From the NCBI GenBank assembly GCA_965249765.1, contig CBDFMR010000003.1:62001-126000 (forward strand): 64,000 bases of DNA, read 5' to 3'. Shown here one piece after another: positions 1 through 8,681 of this stretch (its first letter is position 1; each line of letters begins with the position of its first letter). Under the pieces are notes generated by a model. The model had not been told where the DNA came from, ran no database searches, and was given only the letters and a program-made list of their open reading frames with translations. The DNA is from CBDFMR01 sp965249765. GTDB lineage: Bacteria; Bacteroidota; Bacteroidia; Chitinophagales; Saprospiraceae. Made by a program: the position numbers and the translations under genes.

Positions 1-2
1 AG

Positions 3-2024
3 TTTGTAATCCCAATTTACCAAAGGACATACAGTTGGCAACATAAGCATTGTGTACAGCTTTTAAAAGATATACAGGAAACCGCAAATTCAGAACAAGG
101 TCACTTCATTGGCTCAATAGTTTATTTTCAACCAGATACACATACTATTGCTGAGATACACAAATACTTAGTCATTGATGGACAACAAAGGCTGACAACT
201 ATCACCTTAATGATTGCTGCCTTGATCAAATTCATAGAAGCAAACCCTGATACAGAAATAGAAACTACGGCTAAAAAACTGAGAAATTACTATCTCTTTA
301 ATGCAGAAGAAGATTCAGAATTGTATTACAAGTTGTTATTGACAAGACTTGATAAGGAAACATTGAAATCATTGCTTACGGATAAGCCATTACCTGAAAA
401 AGCTTCAACTAAAATTTTAGAAAACTTTGATTATTTCTTAAAGCAGTTGAGTGCACAAAATATAAATACGATCTATAAAGGATTACAAAAACTCATTGTC
501 GTTGATGTGGCGTTGGAAAGAGATAAAGATAATCCACAGCTTATATTCGAGAGTTTAAATTCTACAGGACTGAATCTTTCACAAGCAGACCTCATTCGCA
601 ATTATATTTTGATGGGGCAAGCTCCTGATTTCCAGAAACACTTGTATGAACAGTACTGGTATCCTATGGAGCAAAGCTTTGGAGAAAACATAGTTTCCCT
701 GCCTTGGTTTATGCGTGATTTCCTGACAATGAAAATGGGGAGCATTCCAAAGATTGGTGAAGTATATGAAACATTCAAAGGGTATTTTAAGGATACGAAG
801 AATGCGGAAGGTGTAGAAAATATAGTAAAGGAGCTATTCCGCTATGCTCAATTCTATGTTCGACTGGCATTGCATAAAGAACAAGACAAATCATTGCTAA
901 CTATTTTTCAAGCAATAACTAAGTTGAGAATGGATACTTCGTATCCCTTCCTATTGGCTGCTTATGGTGATTTTGAAGAAGATGTGATTTCAGCAGAAGA
1001 TTTTAAAGCCGTTTTGAATTTGACAAAAAATTATGTTTTCAGACGTGCCATTTGCGGCATTCCAACCAATAGCCTAAATAAAACATTTGCTACACTATAC
1101 AAAAAAGTAAAACGAGAAACTTACCTTGAATCTGTAAAGGCAGCTTTCCTATTAATGGATGGATATAGACGATTTCCTGATGATGCAGAGTTTGAAAGAG
1201 AAATAAAGATTAAAGACGTTTACAATTTTAGATCGAGAAATTATCTGTTAGAGTCATTAGAAAATCACAAAAGAAAAGAGTTGGTCAATGCGGAGAATTA
1301 TACCATAGAGCATATTATTCCACAGAATGAAAAGGTATCAGAAGAATGGAAGAAAGAATTAGGTGAAGACTGGAAAATACTAAAAGAGAAGTATCTACAT
1401 ACCTTAGGCAACCTTTCACTTACTGCTTATAATTCAGAACTTTCAGACCACCCCTTTAAGACTAAAAAAACTATAAAAGGTGGGTTTAATGACAGTCCAT
1501 TATTTCTGAATCAATCAGTGAGAAGTGCCGAGACTTGGAATGAACAAGCTATAAATCATAGAGCGGATGATTTAGCACAAAGAGCATTGAAGGTATGGAC
1601 CTCCCCAAAATTGGACGAGTCTATCCTTGAAGATTATAAAGAACAGGACAGCTCAAAAAAAGAAACCCAATACACAATAGACCAATATGAGCATTTAAAG
1701 AATGATATGCTTGATCTATACAAAGCATTTGAAAAAAGAGTACTCAACATAGATGCCTCTGTTAGAATAGAGTTAAAAAAACTGTATATCGCTTTTAAAT
1801 CTCAAACCAATTTTGTAGATGTCGTTCCGCAAAAGAAAAGATTACGACTTTCCTTGAATATTGATTTTAACGAAATCAAAGATCCAAAAGGTTTGTGCAA
1901 AGATGTGAGCGGTTTAGGAAGATGGGGTAATGGAGATGTAGAAGTTGGGTTACAAGATTTTTCTGAATTAGATGATGTATGTGAATTGGTTGAACAGGCA
2001 TTTGAAACACAGATCAATGAATAG
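3..2024 (+). CDS. GmrSD-like type IV restriction / DUF262-DUF1524 protein, 5' end outside window
   Basis: The reading frame is open from the first bases, so the gene starts before the window and an internal ATG at 210 is not the true start. Codons 1-70 of the visible part carry IPIYQRTYSW, FIGSIVY and VIDGQQRLTT, the DUF262 (GmrS/ParB-like nuclease) signature with its DGQQR core. Around bases 1300-1440 the protein has IEHIIPQ and LGNLSLT followed by an N, the His-Me finger (HNH) pattern of DUF1524 (GmrD). The last 100 residues resemble a DUF5655-type tail. Known relatives cleave modified phage DNA using NTP. The domains are seen, but target specificity is inference. The next gene starts 2 bp after the stop, suggesting co-translation. 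Confidence 0.85.
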   Translation, partial: FVIPIYQRTYSWQHKHCVQLLKDIQETANSEQGHFIGSIVYFQPDTHTIAEIHKYLVIDGQQRLTTITLMIAALIKFIEANPDTEIETTAKKLRNYYLFNAEEDSELYYKLLLTRLDKETLKSLLTDKPLPEKASTKILENFDYFLKQLSAQNINTIYKGLQKLIVVDVALERDKDNPQLIFESLNSTGLNLSQADLIRNYILMGQAPDFQKHLYEQYWYPMEQSFGENIVSLPWFMRDFLTMKMGSIPKIGEVYETFKGYFKDTKNAEGVENIVKELFRYAQFYVRLALHKEQDKSLLTIFQAITKLRMDTSYPFLLAAYGDFEEDVISAEDFKAVLNLTKNYVFRRAICGIPTNSLNKTFATLYKKVKRETYLESVKAAFLLMDGYRRFPDDAEFEREIKIKDVYNFRSRNYLLESLENHKRKELVNAENYTIEHIIPQNEKVSEEWKKELGEDWKILKEKYLHTLGNLSLTAYNSELSDHPFKTKKTIKGGFNDSPLFLNQSVRSAETWNEQAINHRADDLAQRALKVWTSPKLDESILEDYKEQDSSKKETQYTIDQYEHLKNDMLDLYKAFEKRVLNIDASVRIELKKLYIAFKSQTNFVDVVPQKKRLRLSLNIDFNEIKDPKGLCKDVSGLGRWGNGDVEVGLQDFSELDDVCELVEQAFETQINE

Positions 2025-2026
2025 GT

Positions 2027-3106
2027 ATGAATAAATGTAAATTCTGCGGAATAAATGACTTAGACAATACCGGAGCACACATATTTACAGATGCTATCAT
2101 CAGGTCGGCCTTATATATTGACGGTAAATCACGAAGGGGAGATTACGAAGCAATAGCAGAAATCTCATTGGACAAAATTGATTTTGATTATTTCGGAGCA
2201 TCAGTATTACCAGAGAAGCGGGAAGAGATTTTAGGGAATGAACAAAGTGAAGAAGATATAGAACAAACATCGGATCATCCATTCATTAATAGACAATTGG
2301 TTTGCAGAGCTTGCGAAAAGCTATTCGGTCCTGTAGAAAACTACTTTGTCGAGAATATCTATGCTGTAATTACAGATTCTTCAAAGATAAATTCAGAGTT
2401 GCATAGTAAACCATATTTTGAATTTGGCGAGTTTGAATATTGGGTGACTAAACTTATGGTATTAATCAATGTTTGGAGAGCCTCTGCATCAAAATATAAT
2501 GACTGGTCACTGTCGGCTGGTGATGAAGAATTAATAAGATCTTTTTTGGAAATTGGGTTAGTATTTAATGATATTAGAGAAATTGTAAAGAAAGCACAGA
2601 CACACCAAAATGCAGTTGCCAAATTCGATTTTAGTGTGCTAACAGTAGATCAGACATCGGGGAAGCCAAGTGAGAATTTAATCCTTATAGACCATCCTGA
2701 TGACCCATACGTATTATTTATAAATAGAATTATCGTATTGTTCTCGGTGGATAATTTTGCATCTCTTTCTATCTCACGAATATTTGGGGATACAGTTTCT
2801 GAAGTGGGTTTAAGAGAAGAAGTAAACCGTAAGCCACAGTTGCTTGTAAAGCATCTTACCAATGATCAAAGATTGGCATTACTTAATGCATACTTTATGA
2901 GACAATGGGGTGAAATAGTAAAACACGGACATAAGACCTTTGCAGAATTGTTTAGCCAGTTTACGGGCTATTTTCCCACCAACGATCATCATCTGCTTTT
3001 AGACTATAATATTCGTATGGCAATCCAAAGTGGAGCTAAGGCTTCACCAAATTTAATAATCAACGTATCTGCCCAAACTTTAGCTGCGATATTTGGAATA
3101 GAATAA
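2027..3106 (+). CDS. HNH-like zinc-motif protein, partner of the GmrSD-like gene
   Basis: A 359-residue protein with no signal peptide or membrane segment. It opens with CKFCG at residues 4-8, followed by a His (GAHIF), and has a second CRACEKLFGPVENYF motif near residue 90. Paired CxxC motifs with an intervening His and an aromatic-rich tail recall HNH_5-type endonucleases and related zinc-ribbon proteins. The remaining 250 residues are not recognised. It lies 2 bp behind the DUF262/DUF1524 gene on the same strand, so the two are probably one transcript and may form a defence pair. The zinc motif is seen; nuclease activity and pairing are inferred. It could instead be an unrelated cargo protein. 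Confidence 0.6.
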   Translation: MNKCKFCGINDLDNTGAHIFTDAIIRSALYIDGKSRRGDYEAIAEISLDKIDFDYFGASVLPEKREEILGNEQSEEDIEQTSDHPFINRQLVCRACEKLFGPVENYFVENIYAVITDSSKINSELHSKPYFEFGEFEYWVTKLMVLINVWRASASKYNDWSLSAGDEELIRSFLEIGLVFNDIREIVKKAQTHQNAVAKFDFSVLTVDQTSGKPSENLILIDHPDDPYVLFINRIIVLFSVDNFASLSISRIFGDTVSEVGLREEVNRKPQLLVKHLTNDQRLALLNAYFMRQWGEIVKHGHKTFAELFSQFTGYFPTNDHHLLLDYNIRMAIQSGAKASPNLIINVSAQTLAAIFGIE

Positions 3107-3400
3107 CCCCCCCAACCACCACAATCACGGCTTATGTAGTGAGCAATCCCGTAAAGCCAGCCCAATTCACTACATACTATGGTGCAGCCGCCATTTTTAA
3201 CTGTCATACTTTTTGTGTTGGGGTATGCCACCGCTCACAGCACATTGCTTTTTATACTTTAAGCAGATAGATATATAATAGGTAAGCATTAAAAAGCAAA
3301 GAGCTGTCCCAACCCTATACCCCAAAACAAAAAGACCGCTACATTCCAACCACCACCACCATTTCGCTTATGCCAGTATAAAAATGTCGGAAGCATACAT

Positions 3401-3551
3401 TAACATAATGTGGCATTATAGGACACCGCCAACCCTCTGCCCATAATAGTCGCTATGATGTCATACAAGTACAGCCACATAGCTTTACCCTATTATGGGC
3501 AATCCTTCGGACAAAGCCAACCCACAGGTGTCCTATAATAACATTATGTTA
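3401..3551. repeat. Compound nested inverted repeat
   Basis: The outer arms are TAACATAATGT plus ATTATAGGACACC (3401-3427) and their reverse complement at 3527-3551, 24 paired bases with a small bulge. Nested inside is a perfect 12-bp pair, TGCCCATAATAG (3438-3449) with CTATTATGGGCA (3490-3501), and inside that GCTATG (3452-3457) with CATAGC (3478-3483). GCCAACCC occurs at 3428-3435 and 3516-3523 beside the arms. The whole can fold into one long cruciform-like structure. The role is unknown; recombination site, origin of transfer or structured RNA are all possible. Confidence 0.75.
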
Positions 3552-4082
3552 AGTAGCCTGCACCATAGCTGTCCTTATCAGTCCAGAGCCTTGTTTTTTG
3601 CCACCACACCCCACCCAAAACCCGTCAATTCCCCACCACCCTTTTCAGCGATCAGAAAAAAAATAAACTATGTTTAGTTGTCGGCTTTAAGTAGGTGCTA
3701 TTCCGTTTCTCTTCATACCACCCACTACAGCCTATGATAGCCAAGCAAGAGTAACTACTGCATTCCATTTCACGAAAGCAACCCTAATTTCCATTTCGCA
3801 ATCCGTATGCTTACCCAAGCAATAAACTTTGCAGTTATGTAAAGTTCGCAAAGTTTGCAATCCTGCAAAGCATACAGAAATGCTTCATTCCATTCCCACC
3901 CAATTCGTTCCATTTCATTCCGTAGCTACACTTGCTACACACAATGCCTACGCTTTTGACAGCTGTATAGTTTATTTTTTTCTGGTCATATTACCCCAAA
4001 TGGAATTGAAACCTGACTAACAATAAGAAATAGTAGTGAAGAAATGATTTGAGCAAAAAGGAACAAAAAGGGCAGCAAATAT

Positions 4083-4233
4083 AGGGTGGCTCGCTCAAAG
4101 CCAACCCTCTTAAAAAGCCAAAAGACTACGGCATAATGAAAGGCAAATATTAGTTGATAATTTAATAAGGTATTTGCCTTTCAGCCTTCGGCACTTATTC
4201 CGTTTCCTTTTGTCTTTTTAGCCTCGCCACCCT
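4083..4233. repeat. Long imperfect inverted repeat before the DUF6943-type gene
   Basis: The outer arms are AGGGTGGC (4083-4090) and GCCACCCT (4226-4233). The inner arms are a perfect 13-bp pair, TGAAAGGCAAATA (4137-4149) and TATTTGCCTTTCA (4171-4183), with further partial pairing (AAAAAGCC / GCCTTCGGC / CTTTTTAG) between. It ends about 90 bp before the DUF6943-type start codon. It may act as a leader structure or a transfer-related site of a conjugative element; this is inference. Confidence 0.6.
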
Positions 4234-4321
4234 GTCAATGGGCTTTCTTTTTTTTCCGTTTTTTTCTTTGTCAAAAAATTTTTGTGGTGAAGCGAAGCGG
4301 AGCAAATCAAAAGTCCGTTTT

Positions 4322-4750
4322 ATGAAACAGAAATTCACTATCAAAACAAACAGTCCTTCAGCAAATCTGAACAAACCACACTTTTACGTCCTATCCAAAG
4401 GCTTAAATAGCGGAAAGCCACTTGATGCAGTCTGTCCGAATTGCTTTATCATTACCTCCAACTCTGAAAAGCTAAAAGACCAGCTCTATTGGTTGTGCTA
4501 TGGTATGTGGCAGTCTAAAGCATTTCATATTTATTTAAGGGGTTCGGTTATTCCATTCATTTCAATTGTTGAATTTAGAAAGGCTATCAATGAAGCATTT
4601 GGAAAAGTAGAAGATGACAAAGTCAAATTTGATAAATCTGTAAGCTCATTACAGATATTGGAGCAGAAACAAAAGCAATTTTATAACACAATCCAACTGA
4701 TTGAAGAAGCCAAAAGAATAGTAATGTATCGCTACATTAAAAGGCGTTAG
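4322..4750 (+). CDS. DUF6943-type small protein of Bacteroidota mobile elements
   Basis: The gene encodes 142 residues from ATG 4322. The frame is open 28 codons further upstream, but those codons are low-complexity (Phe-rich) and not conserved in style, so the MKQKFTIKT start is preferred. The protein has a CPNCF motif, the block YWLCYGMWQSKAFHIYLRGS and an I-P-F-I strand followed by a Lys/Glu-rich helical tail ending RYIKRR. I recognise this as the family usually named DUF6943, of unknown function, commonly located in integrative conjugative elements of Bacteroidota. No other transfer genes are visible, so it is probably a leftover of an excised or decayed element. Confidence 0.65.
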   Translation: MKQKFTIKTNSPSANLNKPHFYVLSKGLNSGKPLDAVCPNCFIITSNSEKLKDQLYWLCYGMWQSKAFHIYLRGSVIPFISIVEFRKAINEAFGKVEDDKVKFDKSVSSLQILEQKQKQFYNTIQLIEEAKRIVMYRYIKRR

Positions 4751-4838
4751 AGTGGTGGCTAAGTCCACTTTAACCGCTATTTAATTGCACCATAAAGGCA
4801 CTATCTTAGAAAATGAATGCAAACCTTTTAAACATAAG

Positions 4839-4870
4839 AAAAGCCCAACTGAATTAACAGAAGGGCTTTT
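4839..4870. terminator. Bidirectional hairpin terminator
   Basis: AAAAGCCC (4839-4846) pairs with GGGCTTTT (4863-4870) across a 16-base loop. A run of A on one side and T on the other lets it work both ways. It lies between the convergent DUF6943-type gene and the 267-aa gene. Confidence 0.75.
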
Positions 4871-4898
4871 ACATTCCAATCTTCTAAATAACGGCTTC

Positions 4899-5702
4899 TT
4901 AGAATATCTCGGAAATCTTCATTGCATTACCTTGGGCAAATACATAGTAGTTTGAGTTCACCTCTTGATAAAATTCAATACCAATGGTATTAACTACACT
5001 TACGTCAGCGGTCATTGTTGGTGGACCTGCAAGGGTAGCAACTAATGATAAAGCAGATGTTACCGTATCAACAGGCAAGTAGTTTGAATACTCAATTGCT
5101 TTCATTTCATTCAAGCCTGTTTCCTTCGGTTCATACACTTTTGAAGTAGCATTGAACTCAAAATCAGATATAACAGAAATTCCGTTTATAATTCTGAAAT
5201 GAGTTGCACCGGCAGGAATGTTCAGGTAATTCAGCGGATTGAATACAGGAATGTCCAAAGTGGAACTATCTCTACTTGGAGCTGGTGTAATGGTTGATGG
5301 AGCATTGAAAGTGCCGTCAAATGAAGTAAAACGGTTAAACTCAAACCCATTTAAATAATGTGGAACGGCTGTAATTAGAACAGCTCTTTTACCCCTTGCC
5401 TCTGAGCCGTCCTCCAAGTTGATTTTTTTCATAATAGCGGTAAGCCTTCCTGTCACTTGGCTATCGGCCATAGTTTTCATTAGACTTGCTAAACCAACTC
5501 GGATTGATTTACCTGCCATTGCACAACCACCAAACTCATTCATATTTTCACGAGTTCTTTGGAATGCAGGATCTGTTGCAATTTGTTCTGCGGTTGGACC
5601 GCCAATTAATCCAGCAAAGTAACCTTCATTGCCTTTGATTTTGAAATGTCGAATATCTCCTAACGTACCGACATATTTTAATGGACCTTTCTGTCTTGCC
5701 AT
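4899..5702 (-). CDS. Conserved Bacteroidota protein of unknown function (267 aa)
   Basis: The protein begins MARQKGPLKYVGTLGDIRHFK, continues with a G-G-PTAEQI-x-TDPAFQRTREN block, and has a basic helical stretch before a beta-rich C-terminal half. I recognise this start (a short beta hairpin, then 'DPAFQRTREN..EFG') as a family found repeatedly in Bacteroidota, often in several copies per genome. No function is known to me. There is no signal peptide or transmembrane segment. It is followed by the hairpin terminator at 4839-4870 and is separated from the IS110-type gene by 52 bp, so it is probably a single-gene unit. A phage or contractile-structure origin is conceivable but not supported by its neighbours. 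Confidence 0.6.
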   Translation of the reverse strand: MARQKGPLKYVGTLGDIRHFKIKGNEGYFAGLIGGPTAEQIATDPAFQRTRENMNEFGGCAMAGKSIRVGLASLMKTMADSQVTGRLTAIMKKINLEDGSEARGKRAVLITAVPHYLNGFEFNRFTSFDGTFNAPSTITPAPSRDSSTLDIPVFNPLNYLNIPAGATHFRIINGISVISDFEFNATSKVYEPKETGLNEMKAIEYSNYLPVDTVTSALSLVATLAGPPTMTADVSVVNTIGIEFYQEVNSNYYVFAQGNAMKISEIF

Positions 5703-5754
5703 AATTTATATTTTTTTAGTGTTTGATAAATAATTATTACTATACTGACTAACG

Positions 5755-6900
5755 TCAACTAATGTTTTGATTATCCAGCTGTTTTTGTAGCCATCTTTGT
5801 TCGTATATTGGTTTGGTAAATACGCCAAGTGCATTGGGATCGAGTCCCAATTTAATCATTTTCCTTCTTAGCTCTGCAAGTTGTTTCCTTTTCTGATCTA
5901 GAAATATGTACTTTTCTTTGGCTTGATATGCTACTTTCTTGGTTATCATATTCCATATTATTACAGCTAGCTTTCGTGCTGTTGCTGTTATTGCTTTTCT
6001 TCCTCCTTTTTTGAACGCTATCTTTATGTAGAATTTATTGAGTGGACTATCTTTCAATTTTGAAATAGAGAAAGCAGCATTTCTTAGTGCAACCTTTAGT
6101 CGATTACTGCCTTTTTGTACTTTTGAACTCATTACCCTGCCACCACTTACCTTGTTATTGGGTGCTAATCTCAGCCAACTTGTAAAGTGTTTAGAACTTG
6201 GAAATTCACTTAAGCCTTTTGGACCTATCTCACTCATCAATGTCAATACTGTCGAATAACTTACTCCAGGTATTTCTAATAAGTCAACTCCACCGAAATA
6301 TTGGTATGATGCTATATTCAAATCTATCGACTTTATTGAGTTCTTATTTAATCTCTTGTATTTTTTCTCACTGGGAAGATCATCAACTACCTCAGGCATT
6401 GATTCAATATAGTTGCTAATTTCTTTAGATATCTCTTCGTCAATTTTTGTTATATCTTCACTCAAATAATCAAATAGCCTTACTTCTTGTTCCAAACAAT
6501 ATAAATAATCAGACCTCCCATTACTAACCAATGCCTTTGCAATTTCTTCTTCGCTTTTCTTACAGTTGTAATGTCGTAAAGACGCTAATTTCATTGGATC
6601 TGATTCACCCGATATAATTGCACGGATTATCTTCATGCCTGTCAATCCAGATATGTCTCTGACAACTATATCAAGTCTTAGATTCAACAATCTTAAATAC
6701 TTCTGTAATTTCCTATTGATAGTTGCTCTTCCTTCAATTAAATTTAATCGCTGTCTACAATATGTCCGCAATTTTTCTATTGGCTCATCTGGTAAGAAAC
6801 TTGCTGTCAATAAACCTAAGGCATGCATCTTTTGGATGTGCTGACAATCCAACACATCTGTCTTCTTCCTGCTTGGATTTTTGTAGGGCGACCGCACCAA
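5755..6900 (-). pseudogene. IS110-family transposase, C-terminal fragment
   Basis: This is the C-terminal 370 or so residues of an IS110-type transposase. It carries KTDVLDCQHIQKMH near the start (third Asp of the DEDD catalytic set) and the Transposase_20-like block LLEIPGVSYSTVLTLMSEIG with LAPNNKVSGGR and the conserved Ser downstream. Its first nine codons are read from the end of an inserted ISAs1-type element and are not native. Removing that element and one copy of the duplicated GGATTTTTG joins this fragment in frame to the N-terminal piece at 8054-8346 (the join reads TKNPSRKKTDV), giving about 470 residues. The gene is therefore broken by one clean insertion. Confidence 0.85.
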
Positions 6901-8053
6901 ATTAAGTAATCAGTAATTGTAAGAGATACTGAGAATTCAAAGAGGCCCTAAACCTTCTTTTTTGTAAACTACTTTTGTCGTTCATTTTCTTGACTTTCTG
7001 CAGGGCGATTTTTCTCAAAATATTGAGATTGACCGGTGCATTTTTCGTTCTAATTCTATTAGCATCTTCGTTGAAAGTAACATCCAAATGCCAGTGTAGA
7101 TGATTCTCAATACTCCAATGATTACGTACCATGGCGTTATACTGCATAGCCGATTTTTCTTTATGACTTGATATGTAATATCTTGATGATGTTGTTGTTA
7201 TAGCATCAATATGTCGTGTTGCTGTGACCTTAATTATTGTTTGAGCACCTGCCCACTTTTCCAGTAAGTCGGGACTCAAAGCCTCTTTTACAGCAAGTAT
7301 GGTACAACTCCTTGTCTCATACCTACCATGTCCATATTCCCATTGCTCGTCATGATCTGCTTGCTTCATAAATTCAAAACTCTCACTTATTTGTTCTTTC
7401 AAATCTTTCTGATTATTCTTGACGCTAAGCAGATAATCAGCTCCTTTCTTTTTTATCTCTTTTGCAATGGAAATCTGACAGCCCATAGCGTCTATGCTCA
7501 CAGTGCTACCGCTAATTTCCAATTTATCCAATAACTCTGGTATTGCAGTAATTTCATTGCTTTTGTCTTTTACCCGCTGTTGTCCAATACAAACTCCATT
7601 ATCACTTGCCCAGGCACTTAGTATATACAGCCCTTGATTTCCTTTACTTGTTGGACTTGCTCCCTTGATCTTTTTTCCATCGATACAGATCAATTGATCT
7701 CGATAATTATCTAGAAATGATGACCCATCTTTGCTTAATATTTTCATAAGCTCTTCTGGTTCAACCATTTGCAAAACCCTACGAAATGTGTCATCTGATG
7801 GTATTCCGTTTGGCAATTCGATTATTTGTTTTAACCATTCTTCTCGTTCTTTGGCAAATGATACCATATCCATACAATCCTCGCCATTGGATATCACCGT
7901 ACATAAGGCAATGAATAAAATATCCGAAAGTCTATGTAGACATCGTCCTTGTACCCTCGGATCAGGTACAGTCGTAAATAAGTCTTGGTAGTTTTTCATA
8001 CTACCAAATTAACATATTACGAATTTATTGCATGTTTTGGTGCGGTCGCCCTA
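6884..8053 (-). mobile_element. ISAs1-family insertion sequence, complete, inserted in the IS110-type gene
   Basis: The ends are perfect 18-bp inverted repeats: TAGGGCGACCGCACCAAA at 6884-6901 and its reverse complement at 8036-8053. A 9-bp direct duplication, GGATTTTTG, lies immediately outside at 6875-6883 and 8054-8062, which fits the 8-10 bp duplications known for ISAs1. The element is 1170 bp with one transposase gene. Because both ends, the duplication and the open frame are intact, the insertion looks recent. A truncated second copy lies at 12049-12889. Confidence 0.92.
6902..7999 (-). CDS. ISAs1-family transposase
   Basis: The protein has 365 residues. It opens with a DDE_Tnp_1-associated N-terminal domain (FTTVPDPRVQGRCLHRLSD, LFIALCTVISNGEDCMDM), followed by LICIDGKKIKGA with the first catalytic Asp, VSIDAMGCQ with the second, and NHWSIENHLHWHLDVTFNED with the terminal Glu. 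This order is diagnostic of ISAs1 transposases. The length is normal for the family and the gene fills the element between its inverted repeats. The stop codon directly adjoins the inner edge of one inverted repeat. It is probably active, since no motif is missing. Confidence 0.93.
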   Translation of the reverse strand: MKNYQDLFTTVPDPRVQGRCLHRLSDILFIALCTVISNGEDCMDMVSFAKEREEWLKQIIELPNGIPSDDTFRRVLQMVEPEELMKILSKDGSSFLDNYRDQLICIDGKKIKGASPTSKGNQGLYILSAWASDNGVCIGQQRVKDKSNEITAIPELLDKLEISGSTVSIDAMGCQISIAKEIKKKGADYLLSVKNNQKDLKEQISESFEFMKQADHDEQWEYGHGRYETRSCTILAVKEALSPDLLEKWAGAQTIIKVTATRHIDAITTTSSRYYISSHKEKSAMQYNAMVRNHWSIENHLHWHLDVTFNEDANRIRTKNAPVNLNILRKIALQKVKKMNDKSSLQKRRFRASLNSQYLLQLLIT

Positions 8054-8346
8054 GGATTTTTGGTGTATTTTCCATTTACTAAGTATACTTTTATCTTTGC
8101 ATTACTTAGTTCTGTAAATAAATTCTGCCAGTAATCTCCTGTTGATTCCATTGCTACTGTATCTACTTCATTTTCTAATAACCAATTTACAAGGTCTTTT
8201 AATTCTGAAGAATAAACTCCATATTCTCTTACATGATCTATCCCTTGTCCTATAGCTACTAAATGACTCTTACTGCCTATATCAATACCTGCAGCATTAG
8301 CATTGACAACTTCCATTTTAATACTTTTCTTTGATCTCTTTTTCAT
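8017..8346 (-). pseudogene. IS110-family transposase, N-terminal fragment
   Basis: The start of the IS110-type transposase: GIDIGSKSHLVAIG carries the first catalytic Asp, and AMESTGDYWQNLF carries the Glu motif of the RuvC-like DEDD domain. The native sequence ends at TKNP (about residue 98). The last 11 residues of the open frame come from the inserted ISAs1-type element. It belongs with the fragment at 5755-6900, with which it is in frame once the insertion is removed. Confidence 0.85.
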
Positions 8347-8681
8347 CTTCCTATTTTTTGATTAAAAAAATGGCTCTAAGAGAATGTATATTTGCTTTTG
8401 TAGATTATACTGATCGGGGTCCTTTAAGGCCACCATTGAAATTTACAACAGTCCTTGAGGTGTATTGATCTCAAGGACTTCTACATTCCAACCAGAATTG
8501 CGCTCGAGCTTTCTAATGAATTGGCACCACTTAAAAATACGGCCTTACATAGAGCCATCCCTAAGATACGCCTTTCGTTAGCAGGATTGATTTACTTCAC
8601 ACTTTGTTTGTGGAAAATTTGATATACTTTCTAGTTCTAATTTTGAGCGTGGCGTGGGGAGTCTGGGGAATTGCAAATAAC
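8347..8681 (+). other. Gap between IS110-type and IS66-type elements, with hairpin and a possible gene remnant
   Basis: TCCTTGAG (8452-8459) pairs with CTCAAGGA (8470-8477), a possible terminator or IS110-end structure. A plus-strand open frame ending at TGA 8620-8622 reads ELSNELAPLKNT and LHRAIPKIRLSLAG. It has coding character but no start codon and no recognised family, so it may be a truncated gene. No complete IS110 end could be fixed. Confidence 0.35.

Larger units (their letters stand above)
3107..4321 (+). other. Non-coding stretch with structured repeats
   Basis: I see no convincing gene here. Short open frames exist on both strands but show no family resemblance. The stretch is pyrimidine-rich on the plus strand, with many CATTCC/CCATTTC words around 3750-3930 and a TTTGCA/GCAAAG-rich patch at 3826-3870. 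It holds two large inverted repeats, listed separately. The style and the DUF6943-type gene that follows suggest debris of a Bacteroidota conjugative element or cassette region. Confidence 0.55.

Noticed and set aside
3495..4020. Two short plus-strand open frames in the gene-free stretch
   Set aside because: They span repeat arms and pyrimidine-rich DNA and have no protein-like pattern.
4839..8490. Similar 'hairpin then ACATTCCAA' motifs at 4839-4880 and 8452-8492 as ends of one element
   Set aside because: The match is short, the hairpin stems differ in sequence, and the two are 3.6 kb apart around an IS110-type gene whose ends cannot be fixed. Too weak to call.
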